64,000 bases of DNA from assembly GCA_934045075.1 (NCBI GenBank), contig OW203726.1, positions 22,073,488 through 22,137,487 of the forward strand. The letters run 5' to 3'. Made by a program: the position numbers and the translations under genes. This DNA is from Yponomeuta sedellus. Taxonomy: Eukaryota > Arthropoda > Insecta > Lepidoptera > Yponomeutidae. The number at the start of each line of letters is the position of its first letter. The first letter of the stretch is position 1. The notes beneath the pieces were generated by a model. That model saw only the letters and a list, made by a program, of their open reading frames with translations, was not told the DNA's origin and did not search any database. Positions 1 to 11,200 of this stretch are shown in pieces.

Positions 1-451
1 AGAATTATTTTAAATCTGTAGGAAAAGAGCTCGCAGTGTCATGGCGTCGAATCTGACGTCACGCCCAGGCAAAGAAACATCGCAATCACTAGTAGTCGCA
101 ACAAAGCACGGGTGAAGTTTACTAATGCTAACCTAAGCGTGACGTCACGCGGTGTAATGGGTGTTTCAGTCAAAATGGCTGAAAGCAGTATTATAATCTT
201 TTATTTTATTGAAAATATTGGTAGGTAATCTCTTTTATTTTTATAAAACTAATTCAGTGCTTTAAATCCTTTTAATATGTTCTTTCCTCTAATATCGTGA
301 TATTTTTGATATCTTTGATTATTTGACACTGTCGTCACACCTACTGTAGTTGGTACATCTTGAGTATTGGTAAGACGAAGAAGAAGTTGATGCCCAGCAG
401 TGGGACAATTCGTTCTTAGGCTTGATAGAGAAATAACATAGCATAACATTT
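1..451. other. No gene seen; two CRE-like palindromes
   Basis: I see no coding exon here. TGACGTCA occurs at 54-61 and again inside a perfect 14-base palindrome at 137-150. These match the CREB/ATF half-site pair, but with no transcript nearby they may be chance. Confidence 0.4.
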
Positions 452-640
452 ATGTACAGGCACTTACATTGCTTCTGGTCCCACACTAGGATACCCTGTG
501 TCGTGGAAACCAAACAGCGACATCACAAACAAGTAAACATCCAAGACTTGGGGTTATTTTTGTCCCCAGCCGGGGTTCGAACCCGGGACCTCTCGCATGG
601 TAGGCAGACACGCTACTACTGCACCACAGAGGTCGTCAAA
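452..640 (-). repeat. tRNA-derived SINE, family C
   Basis: Read on the minus strand, 562-634 is a tRNA-like head with an A-box-like GCGTAGCGG-type stretch and the B-box GGTTCGAACCCGGG-type arm. A 3' body follows. A second copy lies on the plus strand at 54735-54905 with the same head and body, which confirms a dispersed family. It is probably transcribed by Pol III and mobilised by a LINE; that is inferred from the structure. Confidence 0.7.
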
Positions 641-1115
641 GAGATATTTATGTACAACTCGCCGTGCCCCGCGGCGTTACCCGCGGTTTATCGATTTTCC
701 CTTGGGAAAAAGTTAAGTAAAACGTAGCCTATGTGTTAATCCAGGGTGTCAGCTAACTTCATACAAATTTTATTAAAATCCCTTTAGTGGTTTAGACTTG
801 AAGGAGTAACAAACATTCACACTCACAAACTTTCGTCGTCAGGCTAAACTAGTCCACTGCTGGACATAGCCCTCCCCTAAAGAGCGCCACGTTGTGCTAT
901 CATAGGGGGTAATGCCCATAATCCCCACGCTGGGCATGCGGGTTGGGGATCGCAGTTCGGTGGAATTGTACTGCAGGGGCGCTACTGCCCACATTCCGGT
1001 TTGTGTCCCTTAGTCGCCTTTTACGACACCCGCAGGAAGAATTAGGTTGGTGCTATTCTCTAGACCGACACCACAAAGCAAACACAAACTTTCGCCTTAA
1101 TAATATTAGTGTGAT
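641..1115 (-). mobile_element. Non-autonomous Helitron-like element split by a B-repeat
   Basis: On the minus strand the right end reads CACTAATATTATTAAGGCGAAAG, the usual start of Lep1-type Helitron-like repeats of Lepidoptera. The body includes the cccgcggtttatcgatttt segment that recurs at 1650. A B-repeat (835-1075) interrupts it. The family name comes from recognising the end sequence; termini are not proven. Confidence 0.5.
835..1075 (-). repeat. B-repeat (RTE-tailed SINE-like element)
   Basis: This is one of at least five copies in the window (also near 17890, 22850, 23757, 50000 and 52215). The plus-sense unit ends in GGGAGGGCTATGTCCAGCAG and then TGGACTAGTATAGCCTGA plus a short simple repeat. 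The same tail ends the RTE LINE fragment at 3259-3510, which suggests RTE reverse transcriptase mobilises it. Confidence 0.7.
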
Positions 1116-1385
1116 GTGATGTGAATGCATGCGTTCATTATCAGAAAACCCAATTTCGAATGACGATGTATCAATGACTAATACGTATCTCCGCATGCCT
1201 TCTAATGATTATCCACATTTTTGACAAATTAGGTAGACTATTCGGCGTTAATTGGTGTCAATGAAAGTTGGTAATTAGGCGCGGTAATTAATTGTCACGT
1301 AGACAGACAGGGTTTTGGAATAGAAATATAAGAATAATAGTATTTATTGTGAGCTTACATATGGGTTTCACATTAAGCAGTAACT

Positions 1386-1612
1386 TGTAACGGTGCAAAC
1401 CTCTTTACACCATTTTTATTTCTTTTTCTATCTATCATTTTCAAATATTTAAATTATGTCACACATTTCGAAATTTCCCTCATTTTTATCATTACTACTT
1501 TACCCTTCGACCAGATCTGACTATTTTACCTGCTTATCCGTTTTTATCCAGTTTTTCTGTTTTATTATAAAATATCTATCTACAAATAAAACAACACCTG
1601 AAGTCGTTCCAA
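1386..1612 (+). repeat. Degenerate solo LTR of the 27620-30070 family
   Basis: The sequence from TGTAACGGTGCAAACCTC to the aacacctgaagtcgttcc region matches, in reverse, the 273-bp LTRs at 27620-27892 and 29798-30070, with many substitutions. No internal region follows, so this is an old solo LTR or a truncated copy. It shows the family was active before the copy at 27620. Confidence 0.65.
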
Positions 1613-1644
1613 TTCTTATTATTTGTAAAGGATATGCATCGTTC

Positions 1645-1918
1645 CAAACTAACTGTGCCCCGCGGTTTATCGATTTTCCCATGAGTGTAAGATATTTTTC
1701 CTCAGCAAAAGGTAGACTACGTGTAAATCCAGGGTGCATGCTAACTCCACACTAAGTTTTATTAAAATCACTCCAGCCATTTAGACGTGAAGAAGTAACA
1801 AAAGGTGCATGCTAACTCCACACCAAGTTTTATTAAAATCACTCCAGTCGTTTAGAAGTGAACAAGTAACAAACTTATACACTCACACACTTTCGACTTT
1901 ATAAATACTAGTGTGGAT
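1645..1918 (-). mobile_element. Helitron-like fragment with internal duplication
   Basis: It is similar to 641-1115 in the ccgcggtttatcgatttt and ttttattaaaatc segments. The latter is duplicated here (about 1735-1800 and 1804-1868). The minus-strand 5' end is CACTAGTATTTATAAAGTCG. No coding capacity is seen. Confidence 0.5.
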
Positions 1919-2600
1919 TTTAGCCGCGAAGATATGCTACATTATCTAAGCCATCTTCGAGCGCACCAGCGCCATATCTCTGACTTGCTTTGGACCGCGA
2001 CTCCGTCCGCGTGGACATTTTGCAACCTCGTTCACTCTCTTAAGGGTAAAATTTTGAAAAACGGCGAAACACGTGTTCAATCAATTTTGTTGAAGAGTAT
2101 TTATTTAAAGTTTCAAGAAAATTAGACATTCTTTATACCTCCCATACAAATTTTGGCAACCTTTTTCGGCCCTTTAGGGGTTGAATCTCAAAAATTCCAG
2201 TCGTATTCCTTGCTTACATTATAATTTATAATAGACCCTCTGCGCAAAATTTCAGCGTCCTAAGTCCAACGGCTTGCGCTGGGCGTTGATGAGTGAGTCA
2301 GTCAGTCAGATCTTTGAATTTTATTTATATAGATTAGGGATCAAAGTGGTAGCCATGACCGAAATCGGTCGGAGCAATCATCATCATCATCATCAGTTGC
2401 TATTTAAAATAGAATCACCAGATCTTGCGTCAACAGGAGTACTCACATGCATCCATCCTTCACATATTTTATATACGTGTGAGGGAAAGAGTAACAAATC
2501 ATAATTGCATTCTTTTCAATAGAAAATGCTTAATAAAGCCTATAAACATCCCAGTACGGGGCACAGGCCTTCTCTCAGATAGTGAGAGTGTATGAGCTTA
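1919..2600. other. Transposon remnants, no gene
   Basis: The stretch around 2240-2337, ending in a ttatttatatagatta motif, resembles the end of common lepidopteran non-autonomous elements. No host exon or intact transposon ORF is seen. A short CAT microsatellite lies at 2378-2394. Confidence 0.4.
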
Positions 2601-2607
2601 ATTACTA

Positions 2608-2983
2608 CGCCTGCCCACCGCGAATTAGCAATTTCAAGCCCTGAGGTATTTAAACACCTCAGACAGTCAGGTTTCCTCACGAGGTTTTCTTACACATATA
2701 TATATATATATATGTGTAGGAAAGAAAACATATACATATATATATACGCCTGCCCACCGCGGATTAGCAATTTCAAGCCCTGAGGTATTTAAACACCTCA
2801 GACAGTTAGGTTTCCTCACGAGGTTTTCCTACATATATATATATAATATATATATATGTAGGAAAACACGAGGTTTTCCTACATATATATATATATATAT
2901 ATAATATATATATATGTAGGAAAACCTCGTGAGGAAACCTGACTGACTGAGGTGTTTAAATACCTCAGGGCTTGAAATTGCGG

Positions 2984-3029
<46 letters not shown>

Positions 3030-3030
3030 C
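2608..3030. repeat. Compound inverted repeats with AT-dinucleotide cores
   Basis: A roughly 90-bp segment containing ctgaggtatttaaacacctcag occurs directly at about 2608-2700 and 2748-2838 and inverted at about 2913-2989. The copies are separated by (AT)n palindromes. A pure TA run spans about 2987-3027. The segment resembles the body of SINE family D (17530-17600). Strong cruciform potential is visible directly in the sequence. Confidence 0.75.
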
Positions 3031-3258
3031 CTTGTTTATGCTTTTACGTGCAAGATATTAACTAGCACTGACGAAAAGTGTGAACAAAACATTACTCTTT
3101 CATTTCTAAACTTTTTGGACAAAGTAATATTTCGACACGCAAGCTTCAGCCATCATTGTTGACATAGAAAGCCCAAGAGCGCCACTGAAATTAAATAAGG
3201 AATTGTGAAAAAATAGGTTTATCGTAACGAATGCATCCGACAGAGAACCAAAGTTATC

Positions 3259-3510
3259 GACATAGCTCAGAGAATCAGCAAGCTGAAGTGGCAGCGGGCT
3301 GGCCATATCACGCGAAGAATCGACAACCGTTGGACTAAACGTGTTCTTGAGTGGAGACCGCTACTCGGCAAACGTAGTGTAGGACGCCCTCCGACCAGGT
3401 GGGATGACGATCTGCGGAAAACTGCCGGCAGATGCTGGATGCGGCAAGCTGAAGACAGGGCGCTATGGCACTCATTAGGGGAGGGCTATGTCCAGCAGTG
3501 GACTACATAA
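3259..3510 (+). pseudogene. RTE-clade LINE, reverse transcriptase ORF C-terminus
   Basis: One open frame ends at TAA 3508-3510 and encodes the typical RTE C-terminal tail: KLKWQRAGHI, then VLEWRP, GRPPTRWDDDL, and a final YVQQW. The fragment is 5' truncated and lacks the endonuclease and polymerase domains, as expected for target-primed retrotransposition. A gaagaagaag simple tail follows at 3521-3534. It is related to 37750-38254 and 23995-24185. Confidence 0.8.
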
Positions 3511-3570
3511 TATAGCCTGAAGAAGAAGAAGAAGGTTTATTACAAAACTAGAAGACTTTTTAAAGTAGCC

Positions 3571-3770
3571 TGTGGCGAGCATATGTCAACTCTGCGCGCG
3601 CACTACAAACTCCAATATTCCTGCATCGCGCAATCAAAGTGTTTCATTGACATAGCATAAATATAACGTCCGACTAACAATAGTTGGACCGGCCGTCCCC
3701 AGGCATACGATCTGCCTGGCGGGAAATTTCCCTTTATAGTGGAGGAGCATGATCACCCGCTCTTCCCTAT
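3571..3770 (+). repeat. TRIM 5' LTR
   Basis: 200 bp, starting TGTGGCGAGC and ending TTCCCTAT. It matches 4183-4382 apart from a C/T difference in the gtccccagg/gtctccagg segment. Confidence 0.88.
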
Positions 3771-4182
3771 AGTGGTGACCCCTGACAGAACATTGTCAAC
3801 CTTCCTTCGCTCTCGCAGCACTCCACATACATTAGTCTCATAGCAAAGCCAGCATTCTTCCCTCTCACTTCATCAGTTCCATTACAGTCAACGCACCGAC
3901 TACTGGGACTGATGGTGATCTTCCTCCAACCCCTCGGCACGGCAGCCACACAGCAACAGCACACGTACACGTTGCCAGTGGTACAGCAGCCTTCACTGGT
4001 TCCTACCACATCCGCGGGCTCCATGGTACTGTCGCCGGTGAAGTGACTGTTAGCCGCCGAACACCCTCAACCGCTAGTCGACTCACTGACTCAGCGTCAC
4101 CTGGCACTTGCAGGCTTTAGAGCACAGACTTCGATTCCTATCAGACCTAGCTATGCGTAGCTACGGTCTTGAAGGGGAGTGA

Positions 4183-4382
4183 TGTGGCGAGCATATGTCA
4201 ACTCTGCGCGCGCACTACAAACTCCAATATTCCTGCATCGCGCAATCAAAGTGTTTCATTGACATAGCATAAATATAACGTCCGACTAACAATAGTTGGA
4301 CCGGCCGTCTCCAGGCATACGATCTGCCTGGCGGGAAATTTCCCTTTATAGTGGAGGAGCATGATCACCCGCTCTTCCCTAT
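4183..4382 (+). repeat. TRIM 3' LTR
   Basis: 200 bp, directly after the polypurine stretch and followed by the AGCC target duplication. Confidence 0.88.
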
Positions 4383-4911
4383 AGCCTACATACGTACTAC
4401 TGCAGGGCACATGACTTCTTCTAGAGACAGAGAAAGTATGGAATTAATTACCACGCGTGCACACCCCGATGCTTGAAATAAATTGAAAATATAAATTAAC
4501 AATGGTTTTAAGTATACACGATGAAATCTGGGTGATTTGAAAGCCGCGGTTATTTAATAAGTAATTCGAATGCCGACCATATAGACTGTTTTTGAAGTAA
4601 ATGTAAAATAATACAATAGTTGAAAATACTTGTTTAGTAAAATTCGCATACAATTGCCGCCTCTCCGTCTAGAAGATCAATGACCCTTGGATCCGCGGCG
4701 TGTACGTATGGCTGCTGTAGCTTGCTACTAGTGGTTGTCATAGATTCTAGTTTGTGTTGAGATATTATGGGAAAATTAAAATAAAGAGCTTTTAATAAAA
4801 ATAACTAGCGTATTAGATAGCAATTGTTTAATTACGATCATTTTACTTTTAGTTTCAAACTACCCAATTAAGGGAACCTTTAATTTTATTATCAATAAAA
4901 CTGTGTGTGTG

Positions 4912-5246
4912 GATCCGAGTGATTGAAATCAATCAATTTAGTTAAGCTACAACCGGCTCGGTCAGGTGCATGAAGGGGGACCGTCCCGTAACTACCGCTA
5001 GTGGCATTTTTTCTGAGCTTTTAACGGCACGGAAAGCCGTTGGTGCCGGCTGTTATGTAATAGCAGTCGTTAAGCGATGTCAGAGGCCTTATGGGCGGCT
5101 TGATAACTTCTGACAGTAAGGCTCACCACTGTTTTACAATCCTCCACCAACCCGGACTTGGCCCCCGAAGTGGAGTATGGCCTGACCTTCCTGCGATGCA
5201 GGAAGAGACCCGTGAGCCAGCAGTGTCATCATACAAGGTTTGATAC
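4912..5246 (-). repeat. A-repeat copy
   Basis: A member of the most abundant dispersed family of the window (about 340 bp). Landmarks are the cagcagtg(gg)gacatacaagg end, the gatgcaggaagagaccc stem, the ccaacccggacttggcccc block and the tagtggcatttttccgag block. It has no convincing ORF. Its class is unknown to me; the length and dispersal suit a SINE or other non-autonomous element. Confidence 0.7.
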
Positions 5247-6571
5247 CAACTGAGATAGTTAACGTACAATGAAAATCTGGCAAATGAATAAAATTGAGTT
5301 CCTTGTTCTCTTGATTTTACTATTTTAGAGCCGGATTCTGCATAGAGAGTTTCACTAACTAAATACTTTAGTAGCGTTTTGTCACGCTCGTTGCTAAGAA
5401 ATTCGAAGAGACGAGCACTACAATTAAGTATTTACTTAGCGCGATTCTCAATTCAGACCCCGACCGTTAATCGATACAGCAGCACAATATGCGCTGTCTC
5501 ACTCTGTCGAACTACATAAAAGCGAGAAGGCGTGAAACATGCTCGAGTTCTCTTTATAATCATGAAGGCAATTTACTTTGCATTGTAGGTGTTTACAAAC
5601 TACAAATATCTGTCCATCAACGTTTGCACAGTTTTACAATTAGATGTGTAGTTTTACTAAGACGAACGCGCCTATGCAAACAGGTTTGGTTTGATTTGCA
5701 TTGCTCAGTCCATAACATCCCGACCATTTAAAAGGCTTAAAATAATAAGCTGGAAATTGTCTCTTATTTATTGACCACAGATGAGCGTCTAAGACGCAGC
5801 GGTTATTTAAATAGTGCGGTTTTATTTTTTTAAGGAAAGAAACGAAAGATTTACATAGCTGTGCAGGCCTAACTAGTGCCTTCATTGAAAAAAAATCATA
5901 TCGTTTTTATGATAGTTATTTTAGAACCTACTGATTTTTTAGGCATAAAATATTTATTTGTGGATCATACGTACATTTTTACATTTGGTGTTCAGTTAGG
6001 TTACGGATTGCTATATCCTGCCATAAAGGCGTACAAATATATTTTTAGTCAGGTGTATTTTTGTTTTTTTTTTATGTACATATAAAACCTATACCCAAGA
6101 AACGTCATATTATTGAAAAGTATTTACATTATTGGAAAATTAGAAATGTCATAAGCTAAATAAAATTAAAATGAAGTTAAATAATAACATGTCAAGTTAT
6201 TGAATAAATTAAAACAAAACAATTATAATAATCGTTACTTAATCATTTTCTCAGTGTACTGTTTTTTATTGCCTGGGGTATTTTGTTAAATATTCTTGGT
6301 GCCATGGTGTGAACACTTTTATAAGTACTGAAATGGACCTATGTCCAAGAATCTATGACTTTGGAGCAGTTATGCTAAAAAAGCGTTTTAGCGGAAATCG
6401 ATTAATTTAGGTGAGGTTAGGTTGACTGTAGGTACGCGCTATCTAGTGCCAACAATAGAGAAAAAATCATACCGTATTTTACAACGCGTCATGAATCCTA
6501 ATAAATATCATCATCATCAAACGATTATGTCCCCACCGAGAGGCACGGGTCTCTTTCCTGAGGAAGTATAG
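5247..6571. other. AT-rich, no gene recognised
   Basis: Short ORFs only, none with family features or codon bias. No tRNA-like sequence and no terminal repeats are visible. Confidence 0.5.
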
Positions 6572-7049
6572 TCCAAATAGAACAAATCGACTTCTTCAGA
6601 ATCAACGTATTGTAAGCGTTTATTGGTATGCATGAATTTCCTAATTTTGGCTATAAATAGAAAATAAATACAATAAATTGAATTCGCTCAGTTGCGAGCC
6701 ATTAAAAGACAGCCGGCACCAACTACTTAACGTGCCTTGCGAGGCACGGAACCGCTCGGAAAAATGCCATTAGCGTTATTCATAGACGGTTTACCCATCC
6801 ATGCACTGAACGCGCCCTGCGTTGCTTAACCTTCGTGATCGTTTAAGATCACTCAGGCAGGCGGGGCTTAGAGCGATTCTATAGTTTTTAGGTTCATGTG
6901 TTTCTAGTGAAATAATTATTCAGTCGCTTGATTCACCTGTTTAGTTATTGAGGCGTTTAATAAACGACTGTGTGTGTGGTTTCACTCTTATTTACTGCAT
7001 ACCAATAAACGCAGACGATACGTTAGTTCTGAAGAAGTTGATTTGTTCC
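6572..7049. repeat. Inverted repeats bracketing an A-repeat
   Basis: The segment at about 6572-6630 (caaatcgacttcttcagaa... tttattggtatgca) recurs in reverse complement at about 6992-7049 with a few differences. A partial A-repeat (6690-6895) lies between them. This could be a foldback or MITE that took in an A-repeat, or an A-repeat flanked by an inverted duplication. Confidence 0.6.
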
Positions 7050-7090
7050 ACAAATAGCACGACGTAAGCGAGACTAATTTTAATACCTAT

Positions 7091-7125
7091 TAAAAAAACC
7101 AATTTAGAGCCTAAAAATTCCACTC
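7091..7125 (-). repeat. T-repeat, left piece, split by the Gypsy element
   Basis: The aatttagagcctaaaaattcc block is the conserved flank of the T-repeat family. The rest of this copy continues at 13425, beyond the Gypsy element. The ACTC duplication confirms that the LTR element inserted into it. Confidence 0.8.
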
Positions 7126-8078
7126 TGTGACGTAGTTAACCACGTCACAAGCTACACCACGAGCACCACGCAGGCACGGCGTGACAAGACGCCAGCGGAG
7201 CGCGGCCCGCGGCGCGGGGCGCCGCATGCAGTGACGCCAACAAGGACTGGCGGGAGGCGCGGCACGGCGGCGACGCGAATATAAAAGGCGCAGCGCTAGC
7301 TCAGTCGAGCGGCTCCCACTACCAGTAAAGACGTTCACCGTAGGTCCGGTCCCGGTGTCAATTTAAGGGGTTTCTGGTTCGCTGTGGGAGTCCCGGTAGG
7401 GCTTCAGGACAGTCGGAGGGGATCCCGATCTGTAGAGGGTTGAGGAACAAGTGAGGGCACATCGGCTGATCGCCGGAAGCGGTACAGTGGTCCGCCTCTG
7501 TGGGCCCATCCGAGGTTAGCCGATGCCACTCACGAGATGTCCTAGGGCATGGCATGTTGGTTTGCCGATATTAGCCGGCCTAGGACATCTCGTGTGCCCA
7601 CCTTAGCCTCTGGGTGCTGGCACGTTGGGGTTCCCGATGGTGGCCACCCCAGATAATAGGGAATCCTGAGAGCGGTATGTTGGGGATCCCGATATCGGCC
7701 ACTCCAGGATCATTGAGAGTCGTAGGTACCTCTCACCGGGAATAAGTACAGTAGTTAATAATAGTGAGCAAGTCGCCCCTAGTGTCCATCAGTAGTTAAG
7801 TTGTGTGAGTGTCGGTGTGTAACAAAGACAGTGATAATACAGGGACAATGGTTAAAACCAGTGGTAGGTTAAGTGAGAGACAATTTGAGTGTGTAGGGTT
7901 AATTGTGTAAATATTAGGTCTGTATATATTAAATGGTGTCGGTTTTTGGAATCCAAGTGTAGTCATTTGTGAGTAGTCCCCATAGGCATCCTTGAAAGCG
8001 CCAACCCGGGTAGTATTTCACCGGGTCGCGCAGAAACCTAGCCCCTCAGGCAGAGCACCTCAAGAGGTTAGTGTTACA
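7126..8078 (+). repeat. Gypsy 5' LTR
   Basis: 953 bp, TGTGACG...GTTACA. The U3 part is strongly GC-rich (about 7140-7270), unlike the surrounding AT-rich DNA, and carries the promoter. Minus-strand ORFs inside it recur in the other LTR and are not genes. Confidence 0.95.
7280..7287 (+). promoter_or_regulatory. TATA box of the Gypsy LTR
   Basis: TATAAAAG lies in the 5' LTR (copy at 12626-12633 in the 3' LTR). An arthropod initiator-like TCAGTC follows at 7301-7306. The spacing is a little shorter than the usual 30 bases, so the exact start site is uncertain. Confidence 0.7.
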
Positions 8079-8079
8079 A

Positions 8080-8092
8080 TGGCGCCCAACGT
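8080..8092 (+). other. Primer-binding site, tRNA-Lys type
   Basis: TGGCGCCCAACGT begins two bases after the 5' LTR. It is complementary to a tRNA 3' end ...ACGTTGGGCG-CCA, which fits tRNA-Lys(CUU) as I know it. The same 12 bases occur, inverted, beside the LTR at 29798. Confidence 0.85.
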
Positions 8093-8252
8093 TTAAAACC
8101 CATATATCCTAGGGACCATACTCACACAAGTGACGAAACGACGATTATCCTAAAGTCAGAGTCTGTCAGAGAACTTAACAGTGTAGTCAGGGAAGTCATC
8201 GAGTGCGAACCCCCAGCAAGATAAAAATAAGCACGGAGAATTTACTGAAGTC

Positions 8253-11200
8253 ATGGCAAACATGGAGAATGCCTCGATCAACATGCCCACCAACATGGAT
8301 CTGGTGTTCGACATCGGGGAAGATCCAGTTGAGTTCCTGGAAAGGTTGGAAGAACTAATGAAAATAAATGATACGAAGCCTGATGCAGCACTAGCCGTAT
8401 TGCCAAAAGTTCTCAAAGGGAAAGCGCTCCTATGGCATAGAAACAACAGCTCACAGTGGAAATCCTTTGCAGAATTTACAGAAGAATTCAAAGAATATTA
8501 CTTTCCAAGAAATTTTGAAACAGAGCTACTTGAAAGAATTATTTCACGAAAGCAGGGGTACACAGAGCGTTTCATTAACTATCTGATAGACCTACAAACA
8601 CTTATCCGAAGACACGGAAAAATGAACGAGGTAGAGAAGTTAGAACGAATATACCAAAACATGCATCCAGACTACAAGTGCTATGCTAAGAGACAAGACG
8701 TCAAGAACATTCGGGACCTGATCACCCTAGCGAATGAGTACGAGAAAATACAGCAGGAACGCAACAACTATCATACGGCTATAACAGGACGTCAATACTC
8801 ACCAATAGCAAACTCAAGTTGGCTAGACCAGACACGAAACATGCCAGAAACAGGTCGCAAGATAACCCCGACATACGAGACGATACGATGCTGCTGGAAC
8901 TGTGGAAAATACGGCCATCAATCGAAGGAATGTAGGGGAAGAAGAGCTATTTTCTGCAGGCAATGTGGAGTAATAGGCAAGTTGTCGCGAAATTGTTGTG
9001 AATCAGGGAGAAACCTAGAAGGAACCAGGAGAAATGAATACGCCAACACCTCAGGAGAGGATGAAAGGAAAGACAATAGACACTACGTCGACATGAAGGT
9101 AAGAAACAAGACTTTCAAAGCACTAATAGATACGGGATCAACTAATTCGTATATTAACCAAGAAACGTATCTGTTTTGCCTAACAGGAGGAGCAGCCAAA
9201 GAACTAAGGTGTAAACGCAGTATCACACTAGCTGATGGTAGTACATTAAGTATCACAAAAGCATTTGCTCTAGAATTAGAAATCAATGGGATAAGCTTTG
9301 TGCACCAAGTAAGCTATCTGCCCGGTTCCGCAATAAATATAATAGGGATGGATATAATAAACAGAATCGGCCTCAAATTATCATGGGAAAAACCACAGGT
9401 AAAACAAGAAACAAAATCAAGAGAAACAGAAGTCATAACCGATACCCTAACAGAAGACCAGGAACAGAGACTGAAGAAAATATTACAGCAGGAATTTGAG
9501 GCATGCGAAAGAACGGCAAAAGGGAACACTTGGCTGAAACATAAAATAAAAATGAAACATACAGTACCGGTGAAACAAAAGTATTATCCAAGAAACCCCA
9601 AACTACAACAGATAATAGATGAAAAGATTACAAAAATGTTGGAAGACAGGGTGATAGAAAAGTCAAGCAGTCCATACAGCTCACCAATTGTACTAGCGAA
9701 GAAAGAGAATGGGGACTACAGATTCTGTATTGATTTCAGGAGGATAAACGAGATATCAGAGAAAGACGCATACCCGATACCCCAAATAGATGATACCTTA
9801 GAAAAACTAAGAAACGCTAACTACTTCTCGAAACTGGATCTCAAGAATGGATACTGGAACGTGGCGTTGGAAGACGAAAGCAAACCTTACACAGCATTCA
9901 CAGTCCCGGGACGAGGACTATACCAATTCAGAGTAATGCCTTTTGGTCTGCACTCTAGTGGGGCAACGTTTCAACGGCTACTGGACATGGTCATCGGACC
10001 AGAGCTAGAACCAAACGCCTACGTTTATCTGGACGACATAATAGTATGCAGCAACACCTTCACAGAACACGTAGACCACCTCAGAGAGATCTTCAAAAGA
10101 ATAAGAGAGGCCCGACTAAACATCAACAGAGAGAAATGCGAGTTCTGTAAAGCCGAAGTAGAGTACTTGGGACACGTCGTAACAAGGGAAGGGATAAAAA
10201 TGAACGAGAACAAGGTTAAAGCAATAACACAACTAAAGGCACCAACAACGGTAAAGGAACTAAGAAGATTTATCGGAATGACGTCTTGGTACAGGAAATT
10301 CATACCAGGATACGCTGAAATAATGGAACCACTGGTCCGACTACTGAAGAAAGAACAAAAATTCGCATGGGAAAAAGAACAGGAAAAGGCAATCAACACA
10401 ATGAAACAACTACTAACTCGAAGCCCGGTACTAACGAGAGCAGACTTCACGAAACCGTTCACGATTCAGACCGACGCCAGTGACGTCGGACTAGGAGCCG
10501 TACTAACACAGGAACATGAAGGACAGGAAAAAGTAATCATGTACGCGAGTAGATCGTTGCTACCACGGGAAACACGATATTCGACGTCGGAAAAGGAGTG
10601 TCTGGCGGTGGTATGGGCGATCGAGAAAATGAGAGCATTCGTGGAGGGATACCATTTCACAGTACTGACCGATCACCAAGCACTGAAATGGCTGAATAAT
10701 CTTAAAAACCCTTCGGGAAGACTTGCTAGATGGGCACTGCAGCTACAACAGTACGATTTCCAAATACAGTATAGAAGCGGTAAAGAAAACCAAGTAGCAG
10801 ACGAGTTATCGCGAAACCCGGTATGTACGACAGATATGAATACCACGAAGGATAACTGGTATGAAGGGAAAAAGAAACAAACCGAAGAAACACCAAATAT
10901 AGATCCGAGTTACTGCATCAGAGACAAAAAACTCTACAAGAAGATCGGAAGTATGTCATACGGGGTAAAGATACAACCGCAATCAGAATGGAAACTTTGC
11001 ATACCGAAAAGTTCAAAGACAGAGATACTCCAGGAGAACCACGATTCACCTAACGCGGGCCATCTGGGAACAGCCAAAACTTTAAATAAGATAGCTCAAC
11101 GGTACTACTGGCCAGGAATGTACCGAGATGTTGCAAAATACGTGAGAAACTGCGAAACTTGTCAACGAAACAAACCACAGCAAACAAAAACAGCAGGCTT

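Larger units (their letters stand above)
3571..4382 (+). mobile_element. TRIM: miniature non-autonomous LTR retrotransposon
   Basis: Two 200-bp direct repeats (3571-3770 and 4183-4382), differing at one position that I can see, bracket a 412-bp interior without an ORF. The left LTR is followed by TGGTGACCCCTGACAG, a plausible primer-binding site. The right LTR is preceded by GAAGGGGAGTGA, a polypurine tract. A 4-bp target duplication AGCC flanks the element (3567-3570 and 4383-4386). The near-identical LTRs imply recent insertion. It must depend on an autonomous LTR element for its enzymes. Confidence 0.9.

Noticed and set aside
7111..7555. Minus-strand ORFs in the Gypsy LTRs (also 12454-12901)
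   Set aside because: Present identically in both LTRs because the LTRs are repeats; GC-rich low-complexity translation with no supporting context.
8156..8491. Minus-strand 111-aa ORF at the Gag start, and others within 9083-11964
   Set aside because: Antisense shadows of the gag-pol frame.
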